Shown here in pieces: positions 8,968 to 18,160 of a stretch of DNA of 64,000 nucleotides; the stretch's first letter is position 1; the number at the start of each line of letters is the position of its first letter. This DNA comes from an uncultured Clostridia bacterium. GTDB taxonomy: Bacteria > Bacillota > Clostridia > TANB77 > CAG-508. The notes below the pieces were generated by a model. The model did no database searches, was not told the origin of the DNA, and worked only from the letters and a program-made list of their open reading frames with translations. Where the stretch lies: positions 17,916-81,915 of the forward strand of contig CAKPCF010000005.1 in assembly GCA_934141445.1 (NCBI GenBank). Direction: 5' to 3'. A program made the position numbers and the translations under genes.

Positions 8968-9015
8968 AAATAAACGAATATAGGTTTTAAAGCTAAAACT
9001 TGTATTCGTTTATTT
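8968..9015 (+). terminator. Bipartite hairpin terminator after rlmH
   Basis: A perfect 13-bp stem AAATAAACGAATA (8968-8980) pairs with TATTCGTTTATTT (9003-9015), with an inner GTTTT/AAAAC stem. It probably works in the plus direction. Confidence 0.7.
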
Positions 9016-9072
9016 GCTATATTAGGGAAAGTTGTACTTTTAAATTCTCTACAATATATTTGGTATAAAATT

Positions 9073-9102
9073 CACTCAATAGTCACTTAAAACTAGTATA
9101 AT
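9073..9102 (+). promoter_or_regulatory. Promoter with 11-bp direct repeats, two-component system operon
   Basis: Two tandem 11-bp units, CACTCAATAGT (9073-9083) and CACTTAAAACT (9084-9094), end 2 bp before TATAAT at 9097-9102. AGTCA starts exactly 16 bp before TATAAT, as it does in the promoter of the ABC transporter at 11110-11145. The pattern fits an OmpR-family operator and autoregulation by the gene at 9164. A second TATAAT is at 9125-9130. Confidence 0.55.
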
Positions 9103-9163
9103 AATTAAGTAAAATTTTATGTGTTATAATAACTTATAGAATATAAGAAGTAAAGGATTGTAT

Positions 9164-9838
9164 ATGAAAAAAATATTATTATTAGAAGATAATGATGCAA
9201 TTACTATGGGGCTAAAATATTCATTGGAGCAAGAAGGCTTTGAAGTTGATATTGCCAAAGATGTAAAATCTGCTTTAAAAAGTTTAAATGAAGATATCTA
9301 TTCTATATATTTGTTAGATATAACTTTACCAGATGGTAATGGATTTGAAGTTTGTAAGCAAATCAAAGCCAAATTTGATAGACCGGTTATATTTTTGACT
9401 GCAAGAGATGAAGAAACGAATGTTGTTCTTGGGTTAGATATGGGTGCAGATGATTATGTAACTAAGCCTTTTAGAATAAGAGAACTTATTTCAAGAATTA
9501 ACAGAATACTCAGTCGTTATGATAAAGGAATAGATAAGAGTAATATTTTAAAATATAATGATATTGAAATAAATGTTAGTAAATGCAAAGTAACTAAAGC
9601 AGGAGAAGAAATTGTGTTTACTAGTTTAGAATATAAAATATTATTATTGCTTTTTAGCAATGTTGGTAATTTAGTAACACGAGATCAATTGTTAGATAAA
9701 ATCTGGGATATGGCTGGAAATTTTGTAAATGATAATACTTTAACTGTATATATAAAAAGAATTAGAGAGAAATTAGATGATAAAGAAGGAAAGACTATAC
9801 AAACTGTAAGAGGGATTGGATATAGAGTAGGTGATTAA
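9164..9838 (+). CDS. OmpR-family response regulator
   Basis: This 224-residue protein has a receiver domain (1-~120) with phospho-acceptor D52 in 'LLDITLPDG' and the conserved 'KPF' lysine, then a winged-helix DNA-binding domain ending 'IQTVRGIGYRVGD'. The ATG at 9164 follows TAAAGGA; a TTG six bases upstream is too close to that site. The histidine kinase gene starts 2 bp after its stop, so they form a coupled pair. With the adjacent ABC transporter, the context resembles Bce/Vra-type systems that respond to antimicrobial peptides or envelope stress; the signal is not known. Confidence 0.92.
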   Translation: MKKILLLEDNDAITMGLKYSLEQEGFEVDIAKDVKSALKSLNEDIYSIYLLDITLPDGNGFEVCKQIKAKFDRPVIFLTARDEETNVVLGLDMGADDYVTKPFRIRELISRINRILSRYDKGIDKSNILKYNDIEINVSKCKVTKAGEEIVFTSLEYKILLLLFSNVGNLVTRDQLLDKIWDMAGNFVNDNTLTVYIKRIREKLDDKEGKTIQTVRGIGYRVGD

Positions 9839-9840
9839 AT

Positions 9841-11064
9841 ATGAAAGTTTTTAAAGAAAAGAATTTTTTATTGATAGTTATAATATTTGTATTAGTCACA
9901 ATATCTAGTGTAGCTTGTATTAAAATATTTTACAATATTTGCAAAAATCAAACAAATTATACTATTGCAAAATTAGCAAGTATTATACAAGAAAAATATC
10001 CAGAAACATCAGAAGAGGAAATAATTAGAGAGCTAAATTCACATAATAATATCTCATTAGATAACACTTTTTTGAAAAAATATGGTATATCAAATGAAGT
10101 TTCAGCAATTAACATGCTGAAATATGAAGAAAAAAATGTCTTAATTATAAATGAAATTTGCCTATTTGCGATTTTTATATTTGCAACAATAATTTATATA
10201 GTTTTATATTATAAGAGAAAGAAAAATATTGATGAAATAATATCATATATAAATAAAATCAATTCTAAAACTTATGATTTAGAAATCGAGAAAAATACTG
10301 AAGATGAATTTAGCAATTTAAGAAATGAACTTTATAAAATTGTAATTGTTTTGAAAGAGCAGGCAGAAAAATCACAAGAAGATAGAAAAGCAATCGGTGT
10401 TGCAATGGAAGATATTTCACATCAATTAAAAACACCTTTAACATCAATTTCTATAATGTTAGATAATATAATAGAAAATGAAAACATGGATGAAATAACA
10501 CGAAAAAAGTTTTTACATGAAATTCGCAGACAATTGGAATGGATAAATTGGTTAGTAATTTCACTACTTAAACTTTCAAAATTGGATTCAAATACTGTAG
10601 AATTTAATTGCAAAGAATTTTTAGTCTCTGATTTAATAGAAAATTTAGTTCAAAACTTAAGCGTACCACTTGAAATTAAGCAACAAGAGATAATTATTGA
10701 TGGTGATAGTAAAGCAAAAGTGTATGCAGACTATAATTGGCAATTAGAAGCTATTTCTAATATACTTAAAAATTGTATAGAACATACAGATGAAGGAAAA
10801 AGAATATATATTTCATATAGTGAAAATAATTTTTATACTAGTTTGTGTATTAAAGATGAAGGAAGTGGAATTTCACGAGAAGATTTAAAACACATTTTTG
10901 AAAGATTTTATAAAGGCAAGTCATCTAATGAAAATAGTATAGGAATTGGTTTGGCTTTATCTAAAAAAATAATTGAAAAGGATAATGGTTATATAGTTTG
11001 CACCTCAAAGCTAGGCAAAGGAACAACTTTCGAGATACGATATATGAAAGTTGAAACTGTTTAA
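9841..11064 (+). CDS. Sensor histidine kinase
   Basis: This 407-residue kinase has two membrane segments (about 7-29 and 101-123) flanking a ~70-residue external region. A HAMP-like linker leads to the dimerisation helix with H194 in 'DISHQLKTPLTS', then an ATPase domain with N, G1 ('DEGSGIS') and G2 ('GIGLALS') boxes. All catalytic motifs are present. It is immediately downstream of its response regulator and upstream of an ABC transporter. The external loop is larger than in the loop-less BceS type, so direct ligand sensing is possible. Confidence 0.92.
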   Translation: MKVFKEKNFLLIVIIFVLVTISSVACIKIFYNICKNQTNYTIAKLASIIQEKYPETSEEEIIRELNSHNNISLDNTFLKKYGISNEVSAINMLKYEEKNVLIINEICLFAIFIFATIIYIVLYYKRKKNIDEIISYINKINSKTYDLEIEKNTEDEFSNLRNELYKIVIVLKEQAEKSQEDRKAIGVAMEDISHQLKTPLTSISIMLDNIIENENMDEITRKKFLHEIRRQLEWINWLVISLLKLSKLDSNTVEFNCKEFLVSDLIENLVQNLSVPLEIKQQEIIIDGDSKAKVYADYNWQLEAISNILKNCIEHTDEGKRIYISYSENNFYTSLCIKDEGSGISREDLKHIFERFYKGKSSNENSIGIGLALSKKIIEKDNGYIVCTSKLGKGTTFEIRYMKVETV

Positions 11065-11109
11065 AATATATATAATTTATACCAAGTAATATGACTAAAC
11101 TTTTATTTT

Positions 11110-11145
11110 AAAAGTCATTTAAAAGTCATTTTTGCTTGGTATAAT
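11110..11145 (+). promoter_or_regulatory. Promoter with perfect 11-bp direct repeat, ABC transporter operon
   Basis: AAAAGTCATTT occurs twice in tandem (11110-11120 and 11121-11131), followed by TATAAT at 11140-11145. AGTCA of the second copy starts 16 bp before the -10 box, exactly as in the two-component system promoter at 9073-9102. This indicates control by the same response regulator. Confidence 0.6.
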
Positions 11146-11230
11146 TTTTTACAGTAAAAAGAAAATTTTAATAATTGCAATTACTATTGTGTATATGACA
11201 CAAATTCTTAAAATGGAAAGGAATTCTATA

Positions 11231-11911
11231 ATGGAAATATTGAAAGTAGAGCATTTATGCAAATCTTATGGTAAAGGAGAAAATTTGGTAAAAGCTGTTG
11301 ATGATGTATCATTTACAGTAAATAAGGGTGAATTTGTTGCAATAATTGGGGCAAGTGGTTCAGGAAAATCAACTTTATTACATTTGCTAGGAGGAGTAGA
11401 TAGACCTACTAGTGGAAAAGTTTATATAGATGGAAAAGATATATATAGTTTAGATGATGATAATTTAGCTATTTTTAGAAGAAGACAAGTAGGTTTAATT
11501 TATCAATTTTATAATTTGATACCAATTTTAAATGTAGAAGAAAATATAACCTTACCATGCAATTTAGATGGCAAAAAAGTTGATAAAACTAAATTAGAAG
11601 ATTTATTAAAAACTTTAAAATTATCAGATAGAAAAAAGCATTTACCTAATGAATTATCTGGTGGTCAACAGCAAAGAGTATCTATAGGCAGAGCTGTAAT
11701 AAATGAACCAGCAATAATGCTTGCAGATGAACCAACTGGCAATTTGGATAGCAAGGCATCAAGTGAAATAATTTCACTTTTGAGATTATCTAATAAAAAA
11801 TATAATCAAACAGTTATAATTATTACTCATGATGAGAAGATTGCTTTGGAAGCAGACAGAGTAATAACAATAGATGATGGAAAAATCGTAAAAGATGAAA
11901 TGAATGAGTAA
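11231..11911 (+). CDS. ABC transporter ATP-binding protein (MacB/BceA type)
   Basis: This 226-residue ATPase has Walker A GASGSGKST at 40-48, signature LSGGQ at 142-146, and the Walker B stretch 'MLADEPTGNLDS' typical of the LolD/MacB/BceA group. It energises an FtsX-type permease encoded 39 bp downstream. The ATG at 11231 has AAAGGA 9 bp upstream. An open frame extends upstream to 11132, but that start would lie within the promoter. Confidence 0.93.
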   Translation: MEILKVEHLCKSYGKGENLVKAVDDVSFTVNKGEFVAIIGASGSGKSTLLHLLGGVDRPTSGKVYIDGKDIYSLDDDNLAIFRRRQVGLIYQFYNLIPILNVEENITLPCNLDGKKVDKTKLEDLLKTLKLSDRKKHLPNELSGGQQQRVSIGRAVINEPAIMLADEPTGNLDSKASSEIISLLRLSNKKYNQTVIIITHDEKIALEADRVITIDDGKIVKDEMNE

Positions 11912-11950
11912 TATTTTATGTGGATTGTACTAAGAAAGGAATAGAATAAA

Positions 11951-14536
11951 ATGAATATATTAAATAACTTTACAATTCGTAATTTGAAATTAAATAAAAA
12001 AAGAACAATTGTAACGATTATTGGAATATTATTGTCTACTGCCTTAATTTGTGCGGTAGCTGGTGTAGCTTGCAGTTTCCAAGGAACTTTAATAAGTAAT
12101 GCAATAAATAAAGATGGAGATTATCATGCTAGCTTTTTAGAAGTTTCAAAAGAAAATCAAAAATATATAACACAAAATATAAATGTAAAGAGTTATTTTG
12201 AAACACAAAGTATTGGATATGCAAGTATAAAAACAGAAAATAAATATAAACCATATTTGCATTTGATGGGCTTTGATAAAACTGCTATGAATAATTATGG
12301 CTTACAATTGATTGAAGGTAGATTTCCTCAAAATAGTGATGAAATTTTAATACCAGCACATTTAGCAACTAATGGTGAAGTAAAATTAAAAGTAGGTGAG
12401 AAAATAACATTAGATATATCAAATAGAATGCTAGATGGTTATAAATTAACACAAGAAAATCCTTACAATGAAGAGGAGAATGAGAAACTAGAAAAAATCT
12501 TTACTAAAGAATATACAATAGTTGGAAAAATAGAGAGACCAAATTATGAAATTGAAGAGTATTCAGCACCAGGTTATACAATTATTACATTAGAAGACTT
12601 TTTAAATCCAATAAGTGATAATAACTTAAATATATCAGTTAAATTTAATAATATAAAAAATACTTATGATAATGTAGAGGAAATTGAAAAAGCAAATAAT
12701 ATATCAGCTGAAACAGTACAATTAAATACAGAACTATTAAGATGGTCAGGAGTAACTAGAAGTAGTGATACATTAACAATGCTTTATTCTTTAGCTGGTA
12801 TTGTAATTTTGATAATAATAGTTTCAAGTGTTTTTGTAATTAGAAGTAGCTTTCAAATTTCAATCACAGAAAAAATGAAGCAATATGGAATGCTTGCAAG
12901 TATTGGAGCTACTAAAAAACAGATTAGAAAAAATGTATTATTTGAAGGACTTATATTAGGCTCTATAGGAATACCTTTAGGAATTTTAAGTGGTTGTTTT
13001 GCAACATTTGTTTTAACAAATGTAACTACATATATTATGCAAAGTACAGAAATGATAGATAAAACATTTGAGATTATATACAATGTTCCAATATGGGCAA
13101 TTTTAATAAGTGCAATTTTAAGTGCTATCACAATATATGCATCATGTATTGGTTCTGCAAGAAAAGCTAGTAAAATTTCACCAATAGAAGCTATAAGAAG
13201 CAATGATGATATTAAAATAAAATCTAAAAAACTAAAAACACCTAAAATAGTAAGTAAAATATTTGGTATCGGTGGAGAAATAGCATATAAAAATCTAAAA
13301 AGAAATAGAAGAAAATATCGTACAACAGTAGTTTCTTTGGTTGTTAGTATAACAATCTTTATATCCTTATCAACATTTATTCAGTATGTATTTGATGTAT
13401 CTAATATATATTATAAGGATATTGATTATAATGTTGTAATATATGCAAATGATAATAAATCATTTATTCCACAAATTGAAAAATTAGATAATATTGAAAA
13501 AATTGCTGTGACTTATAGAATGCCTTTTAAAATAGATATGAGTAAACATCTTACAGAAGAGGGCAAGAAATACTATGAGGAAACATATTATGAAAAAGAT
13601 AATTACACTTATGAAGAATTTGAGAATGATGTAGTAAATTATATTAACTTTGTTGCAGTAAGTGATACTGCATATAAAGAATATATACAAAAATTAGGAA
13701 TAAGTGAAGAAGATGCTAAAAATTCTATTATTTATATAGGAACAGGAATGTTAACTACTTATGATTCAGAAGGAAATCCTAAAAAAATTAAATGCTTTGA
13801 TATAAAAGAAGGAGATACACTAGAAGGAAAATTCATAGAAGACGAGAGCACAAAAGGTGGTGTAACAACTCAAAAATTAGATGACCAAATAAGCAATTTA
13901 AAAATTATAAAAGTGACAGATGAAAAGCCTTTTGGACTTTCAGCAAAAAATGAAATGTATCTAGTTAATTTTGATACTATAAAAAACAAAAATTATAATG
14001 TAAATAACATTTTAGTACAGTCTAATAATCCAGAGCAATTTTGCAAAGAACTTGAAAACATTAGTGATGATATGTTTTTTTCTAATTTAGAAAAAGAACA
14101 AAATGCAAATCGTCAAATTGTATTATTGATTTCTATTTTCTTGTATGGATTTATTATAGTAATTAGTTTGATAGGAGTAACTAATATCTTTAATACAATT
14201 ACGACAAATATGAACTTAAGAAGTAAGGAATTTGCAAATTTAAAATCAATTGGTATGACTAAAAAAGAATTTAATAAAATGATAAATTTGGAAAGTATAC
14301 TTTATGGAACAAAAGCTTTACTTTATGGAATAATACTTGGTACAGGACTTTCTTATTGGATTTATACAATTATAGAAAAGAATGAAACTTTAGAAGTTGC
14401 GTATATTTTACCAGCTAAAGCAATTGTAATATCAATTGTATTTGTAATGTTTATTGTAGGACTGATAATGAGATATTCATTAAATAAAATTAACAAGCAA
14501 AACATAATAGAAACAATTAGAAATGATAACATTTAA
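11951..14536 (+). CDS. FtsX-like ABC permease with two large external domains
   Basis: This 861-residue membrane protein contains two FtsX permease modules. One membrane segment near 20-42 is followed by a ~230-residue external domain and three segments around 275-400 with 'EKMKQYGMLASIGATKKQI'. A second copy follows: a segment near 455-480, another external domain and three segments near the C-terminus with 'RSKEFANLKSIGMTKKEF'. It partners the preceding ATPase. This layout is that of MacB-like mechanotransmission or peptide-detoxification transporters rather than importers. The substrate is not readable from sequence. Confidence 0.9.
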   Translation: MNILNNFTIRNLKLNKKRTIVTIIGILLSTALICAVAGVACSFQGTLISNAINKDGDYHASFLEVSKENQKYITQNINVKSYFETQSIGYASIKTENKYKPYLHLMGFDKTAMNNYGLQLIEGRFPQNSDEILIPAHLATNGEVKLKVGEKITLDISNRMLDGYKLTQENPYNEEENEKLEKIFTKEYTIVGKIERPNYEIEEYSAPGYTIITLEDFLNPISDNNLNISVKFNNIKNTYDNVEEIEKANNISAETVQLNTELLRWSGVTRSSDTLTMLYSLAGIVILIIIVSSVFVIRSSFQISITEKMKQYGMLASIGATKKQIRKNVLFEGLILGSIGIPLGILSGCFATFVLTNVTTYIMQSTEMIDKTFEIIYNVPIWAILISAILSAITIYASCIGSARKASKISPIEAIRSNDDIKIKSKKLKTPKIVSKIFGIGGEIAYKNLKRNRRKYRTTVVSLVVSITIFISLSTFIQYVFDVSNIYYKDIDYNVVIYANDNKSFIPQIEKLDNIEKIAVTYRMPFKIDMSKHLTEEGKKYYEETYYEKDNYTYEEFENDVVNYINFVAVSDTAYKEYIQKLGISEEDAKNSIIYIGTGMLTTYDSEGNPKKIKCFDIKEGDTLEGKFIEDESTKGGVTTQKLDDQISNLKIIKVTDEKPFGLSAKNEMYLVNFDTIKNKNYNVNNILVQSNNPEQFCKELENISDDMFFSNLEKEQNANRQIVLLISIFLYGFIIVISLIGVTNIFNTITTNMNLRSKEFANLKSIGMTKKEFNKMINLESILYGTKALLYGIILGTGLSYWIYTIIEKNETLEVAYILPAKAIVISIVFVMFIVGLIMRYSLNKINKQNIIETIRNDNI

Positions 14537-14540
14537 TAAA

Positions 14541-14586
14541 ATCTTAAGAATTACTCTATTTTTTCTTAAGAAAAGACTGATATAAT
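14541..14586 (+). promoter_or_regulatory. Twin TTCTTAAGAA operator and promoter of the orphan regulator
   Basis: The palindromes ATCTTAAGAA (14541-14550) and TTCTTAAGAA (14563-14572) are 22 bp apart, two helical turns. TATAAT is at 14581-14586, 8 bp after the second palindrome. The whole arrangement recurs before the histidine kinase gene at 20491. Confidence 0.7.
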
Positions 14587-14620
14587 AAAAGCAAATAAAG
14601 AGATAGATAAGGAGAAAGAT

Positions 14621-15313
14621 ATGTATAATATACTAGTTTGTGATGATGACAAAGAAATTGTAAGTGCAGTAGAAATATATCTTGTAAAAGAAGGGTACAA
14701 TGTCTTAAAAGCTTATAATGGGGAAGAATGTTTAAATATCTTAAAAGAGAATAAAATTCATTTAATTTTACTTGATGTTATGATGCCTATAAAAGATGGA
14801 AACGAAACTGTTGTTGAAATTAGAGATAACAGTTCAATTCCAATAATTATGATTTCAGCAAAAGCAGAAGATGATGATAAAATAAATGGTTTAAATATAG
14901 GTGCAGATGATTATATAACTAAACCATTTAATCCAAAAGAATTATTAGCAAGAGTAAAATCAGCTTTACGAAGATATATGGAACTTGGAAATGAAAAAGA
15001 GAACAATGAAAATATATATCAAGTAAAAGGACTAATAATAGATGACAATTTGAAAAAAGTTACAGTAGATGGAAAAGAAGTAAAACTTACACCTACTGAA
15101 TACAATATACTAAAATTTTTAACAGCTAACAAGGGAAAAGTTTTTTCAATAGACCAAATTTACGAAAGTATATGGAATGAAGATTGTTATGGAGCTGAAA
15201 ATATCATAGCTGTACATATTAGACATATAAGAGAAAAAATTGAGATAAATCCTAAAGAACCACGATATTTAAAAGTTATTTGGGGAATTGGATATAAAGT
15301 AGAAAATTTATAA
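14621..15313 (+). CDS. Orphan OmpR/VanR-like response regulator
   Basis: This 230-residue protein has a receiver domain with phospho-acceptor D52 in 'LLDVMMPIKDG', 'KPFNPKELLARV' after the conserved lysine, and a winged-helix domain ending 'VIWGIGYKVENL'. No kinase gene is adjacent: the next gene, 26 bp on, encodes a glycosyltransferase. The kinase at 20491 has the same promoter architecture and is the likely partner. Spacing suggests that the regulator leads an operon with the envelope genes 15340-18952. Confidence 0.92.
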   Translation: MYNILVCDDDKEIVSAVEIYLVKEGYNVLKAYNGEECLNILKENKIHLILLDVMMPIKDGNETVVEIRDNSSIPIIMISAKAEDDDKINGLNIGADDYITKPFNPKELLARVKSALRRYMELGNEKENNENIYQVKGLIIDDNLKKVTVDGKEVKLTPTEYNILKFLTANKGKVFSIDQIYESIWNEDCYGAENIIAVHIRHIREKIEINPKEPRYLKVIWGIGYKVENL

Positions 15314-15339
15314 TTGTTATAGTTAAAGGAAGTATTTAT

Positions 15340-16401
15340 ATGAAAATTATAATTTTAACAGCAAAATGTGGAATGGGCCATTATTCTGTAGCTAAAACAT
15401 TAAAAGAAGAATTGGAAATGCAAGGAAATCAAGCCGAGATTGTAGACTTTTATGAGTTAATATTTCCAAAATTAAATAAATTGATTTATGCTATTTTTAA
15501 TTCTATGGTTAGCAAACTTGGAAGAATTTATAACTTTTTTTATAAATTTTCAGCAAATAGTAATTTTATGCCTTTAAGAAAGGTAATAGCAAAAAAATTA
15601 GAAAATTTACTTGGAGATGAAGATATAAAAATTGTTATCTCAACATTTCCAGTTTGCTCAAATTATGCTTCTGCATATAAGAAATATAAAAGAGGAGATT
15701 TAAAATTATATACTTATATAACAGATGTAGATGTAAATAAGGAATGGATAACTCCAGAAACAGATATGTATTGTGTTGCTTCAACTTTAACAAAAAGACA
15801 ATTAGAAAATTATAATATCAATAGTGAAAAGATTTTAATTACAGGTATACCAGTTAAAAATGAATTTAAGACCAATATCATTAACAGATATAAAAAAATA
15901 CCAGAAATATTGATTATGGGTGGAGGCTTAGGTTTATTTCATGATACTGAAAATGTGTTAAAAGAGTTAATAAAAAATAAAAACATTCACATAACCTTAA
16001 TAGCAGGAAAAAATAAAAAGATATTTGATAGATACATAAATAAATATGAAAATTTAACAGTTATAGGATATACTAATACAGTTTATAACTATATGAAAAA
16101 GGCAGATTTAATAGTTACTAAACCAGGTGGAATCACAGTTTTTGAAGCTATAAATTCCAAAACACCAATATATGCACTTATTCCTTTTTTAAGTCAAGAA
16201 ATAGGAAATGCAAAATTTATTGAAAGAAATGGAATAGGATTGGTGGCCTGGAAAAATACAAATTTAAGTGCAAAAAATATTATTAGTTTAGTAAATTCAG
16301 AAAAGAGATTAGCAAATATGAAACAAAATATGTCAAGAATAATAAATACTTTTGAATCTGACATTTTTGCAAACATAGAAGAGGAGAAAGTGGTATGTTA
16401 A
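15340..16401 (+). CDS. MGDG synthase-like glycosyltransferase
   Basis: This 353-residue GT28-family enzyme has the N-terminal motif 'AKCGMGHYSVAKTLKEEL' of monogalactosyl-diacylglycerol synthase/UgtP-type enzymes and a C-terminal nucleotide-sugar site with 'KPGGITVFEA'. It would transfer a sugar from UDP-sugar to diacylglycerol or a related lipid at the inner face of the membrane, giving glycolipid or a lipoteichoic acid anchor. The exact sugar and acceptor are inferred. Its stop overlaps the deacetylase start by 7 bp, indicating coupled translation. Confidence 0.85.
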   Translation: MKIIILTAKCGMGHYSVAKTLKEELEMQGNQAEIVDFYELIFPKLNKLIYAIFNSMVSKLGRIYNFFYKFSANSNFMPLRKVIAKKLENLLGDEDIKIVISTFPVCSNYASAYKKYKRGDLKLYTYITDVDVNKEWITPETDMYCVASTLTKRQLENYNINSEKILITGIPVKNEFKTNIINRYKKIPEILIMGGGLGLFHDTENVLKELIKNKNIHITLIAGKNKKIFDRYINKYENLTVIGYTNTVYNYMKKADLIVTKPGGITVFEAINSKTPIYALIPFLSQEIGNAKFIERNGIGLVAWKNTNLSAKNIISLVNSEKRLANMKQNMSRIINTFESDIFANIEEEKVVC

Positions 16402-17099
16402 TTGTAATTATTTGTATAATTTTTCTAGTATTTTTACTTTATAGCTTTATACCTTCAAATATAAATAAAAAGAGATTTTTTAATAGAAAAGCTTTAAATA
16501 ATGATGAGAAGAATATATATTTAACTTTTGATGATGGCCCTAGTGAATATACAGAAGAATTATTGAATCTTTTGAATAAATATAATGTAAAAGCAACTTT
16601 TTTCTGTGTAGCAAATTTTGCACAAAAATATCCAGAGATTATTTCAAGATTTAAAGAAGAAGGACATTATATTGCTTTACATTCACTTAAACATAAAAAC
16701 TCAATGCTACAAGGAATGTTAGAAACTAAAAAAGATTTAAAACAAAGCTTAGAAATTATGCAAAATTTAAAAGTGGAAATTAGGTATTATAGACCACCTT
16801 GGGGAGATGCAAATATATTTTTACAATATTTATTGAAAAAAGAAAGAATAGAAATGATATTGTGGGATGTCATGGCAGAAGATTGGCAAGGAGATACAAC
16901 TGATGAAATTATAAAACAAAAATTATTATCTAGGGTAAAAGCTGGTAATATAATTTGCTTACATGATGGTAGAGGAAGTAATGAAGCACCAAAGAGGACT
17001 ATAAAAGCACTTGAAAAAGTAATTCCTATTTTGCTTGATGAAGGGTACAAATTTAAAACAATAGAAGGATATGAAAAACAGTATGAATTTAAAAACTAA
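16395..17099 (+). CDS. Polysaccharide deacetylase (NodB fold)
   Basis: This 234-residue protein has one N-terminal membrane segment and a NodB domain with motif 1 'TFDDGPS', motif 2 'HSLKH' in place of the common HSxxH form, motif 3 'RPPWG' and the late 'CLHDGRG'. Metal and catalytic residues are therefore present. It likely deacetylates a cell-wall or surface polysaccharide outside the membrane. It overlaps both neighbours, fitting a tight envelope operon. A second NodB gene lies at 18161. Confidence 0.9.
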   Translation: MLIVIICIIFLVFLLYSFIPSNINKKRFFNRKALNNDEKNIYLTFDDGPSEYTEELLNLLNKYNVKATFFCVANFAQKYPEIISRFKEEGHYIALHSLKHKNSMLQGMLETKKDLKQSLEIMQNLKVEIRYYRPPWGDANIFLQYLLKKERIEMILWDVMAEDWQGDTTDEIIKQKLLSRVKAGNIICLHDGRGSNEAPKRTIKALEKVIPILLDEGYKFKTIEGYEKQYEFKN

Positions 17100-18117
17100 A
17101 AAAATTATAATTAACGGAATAATTTTTGTATTTTTTGTAGTATTAACTTTTTCTATAATTTTTAAAGATAATAGTATTATGGAAATACTTGAAATAATAA
17201 AACAAGTAGATATAAAATATATCATATTAGCAATTGGTTGCATGATGTGTTTTATTGCATCTGAAGGAATAAATATAACAAGAACTTTAAAATTGCAAAA
17301 CTGTAAAATAAGTTTTCTGTCTGGAATAAAATATGCTTTAGTAGGATTTTTCTTTAGTGGAGTAACTCCAAGTGCATCAGGCGGAGACCCTATGCAAATG
17401 TATTATATGACAAAAGATGGGCTACCAATAGGACAGTCAGCACTTGCAGTTCTTACTGAATTTTCAAGCTTTCAGTTTGTTACAATTTCAATTTCTATTG
17501 TATGTTTTATTTTAAAATATAATTATATAAAAGAGTCTATAGGAAATATTAAGTATTTGTTGTTTTTTGGTATTTTAGTTAATGTGTTGATTTTAGCATT
17601 TTTATTGCTTTCAATTTTTTCAAGTAAGCTTGTGATAAAATTGGTAGATTTAGTATGCAAAATTTTATACAAATTCAAATATAAAAATACAGAAAATTTT
17701 AGAGATGAATGTATAAAGCAAATAAAAGAATATCATGCAGGTGCTAATTTAATTAAAAACAATAAAAAAATGTTAATAAAAATTGTTTCTACAACTGTTA
17801 TTCAAATAATATTGTATCATAGTATACCATATTTAATATATTTAGCATTAGGACTTAATGATGCAAACTTTTTTGATTTCTTTGCAGTTCAAGCTGTTTT
17901 ATATATTTCTGTTTCTTCAATACCATTACCAGGAGCTGTTGGAGTCAGTGAAGGTGGCTTTATGGCAATATATAAATTACTGTTCCCAGTAGAAATGCTA
18001 AGTAGTGCTATGCTTTTAAGCAGAGGAATAAGCTTTTATTTATTCATCATTGTAAGTGGAATAGCTGTTGCAATTTTTAGTTTGAAAGATACATTAAAAC
18101 CAAAAGCTGTTAAGTAA
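17083..18117 (+). CDS. Flippase-like/lysylphosphatidylglycerol synthase TM-region protein
   Basis: This ~344-residue polytopic membrane protein has the UPF0104/LPG_synthase_TM signatures 'GVTPSASGGDPMQMYYM' and 'PLPGAVGVSEGGF'. There is no C-terminal aminoacyl transferase domain, so it is not a full MprF. Such proteins are thought to act as lipid flippases or glycolipid partners. The start is uncertain: an ATG at 17071 is 1 base behind AGAAGGA, while 17083 is 13 bases away. Either choice overlaps the deacetylase gene. Confidence 0.8.
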   Translation: MNLKTKKIIINGIIFVFFVVLTFSIIFKDNSIMEILEIIKQVDIKYIILAIGCMMCFIASEGINITRTLKLQNCKISFLSGIKYALVGFFFSGVTPSASGGDPMQMYYMTKDGLPIGQSALAVLTEFSSFQFVTISISIVCFILKYNYIKESIGNIKYLLFFGILVNVLILAFLLLSIFSSKLVIKLVDLVCKILYKFKYKNTENFRDECIKQIKEYHAGANLIKNNKKMLIKIVSTTVIQIILYHSIPYLIYLALGLNDANFFDFFAVQAVLYISVSSIPLPGAVGVSEGGFMAIYKLLFPVEMLSSAMLLSRGISFYLFIIVSGIAVAIFSLKDTLKPKAVK

Positions 18118-18160
18118 TAATTAGAAAAGAAAAACATATAATTATACTAGTGGTGATTAT

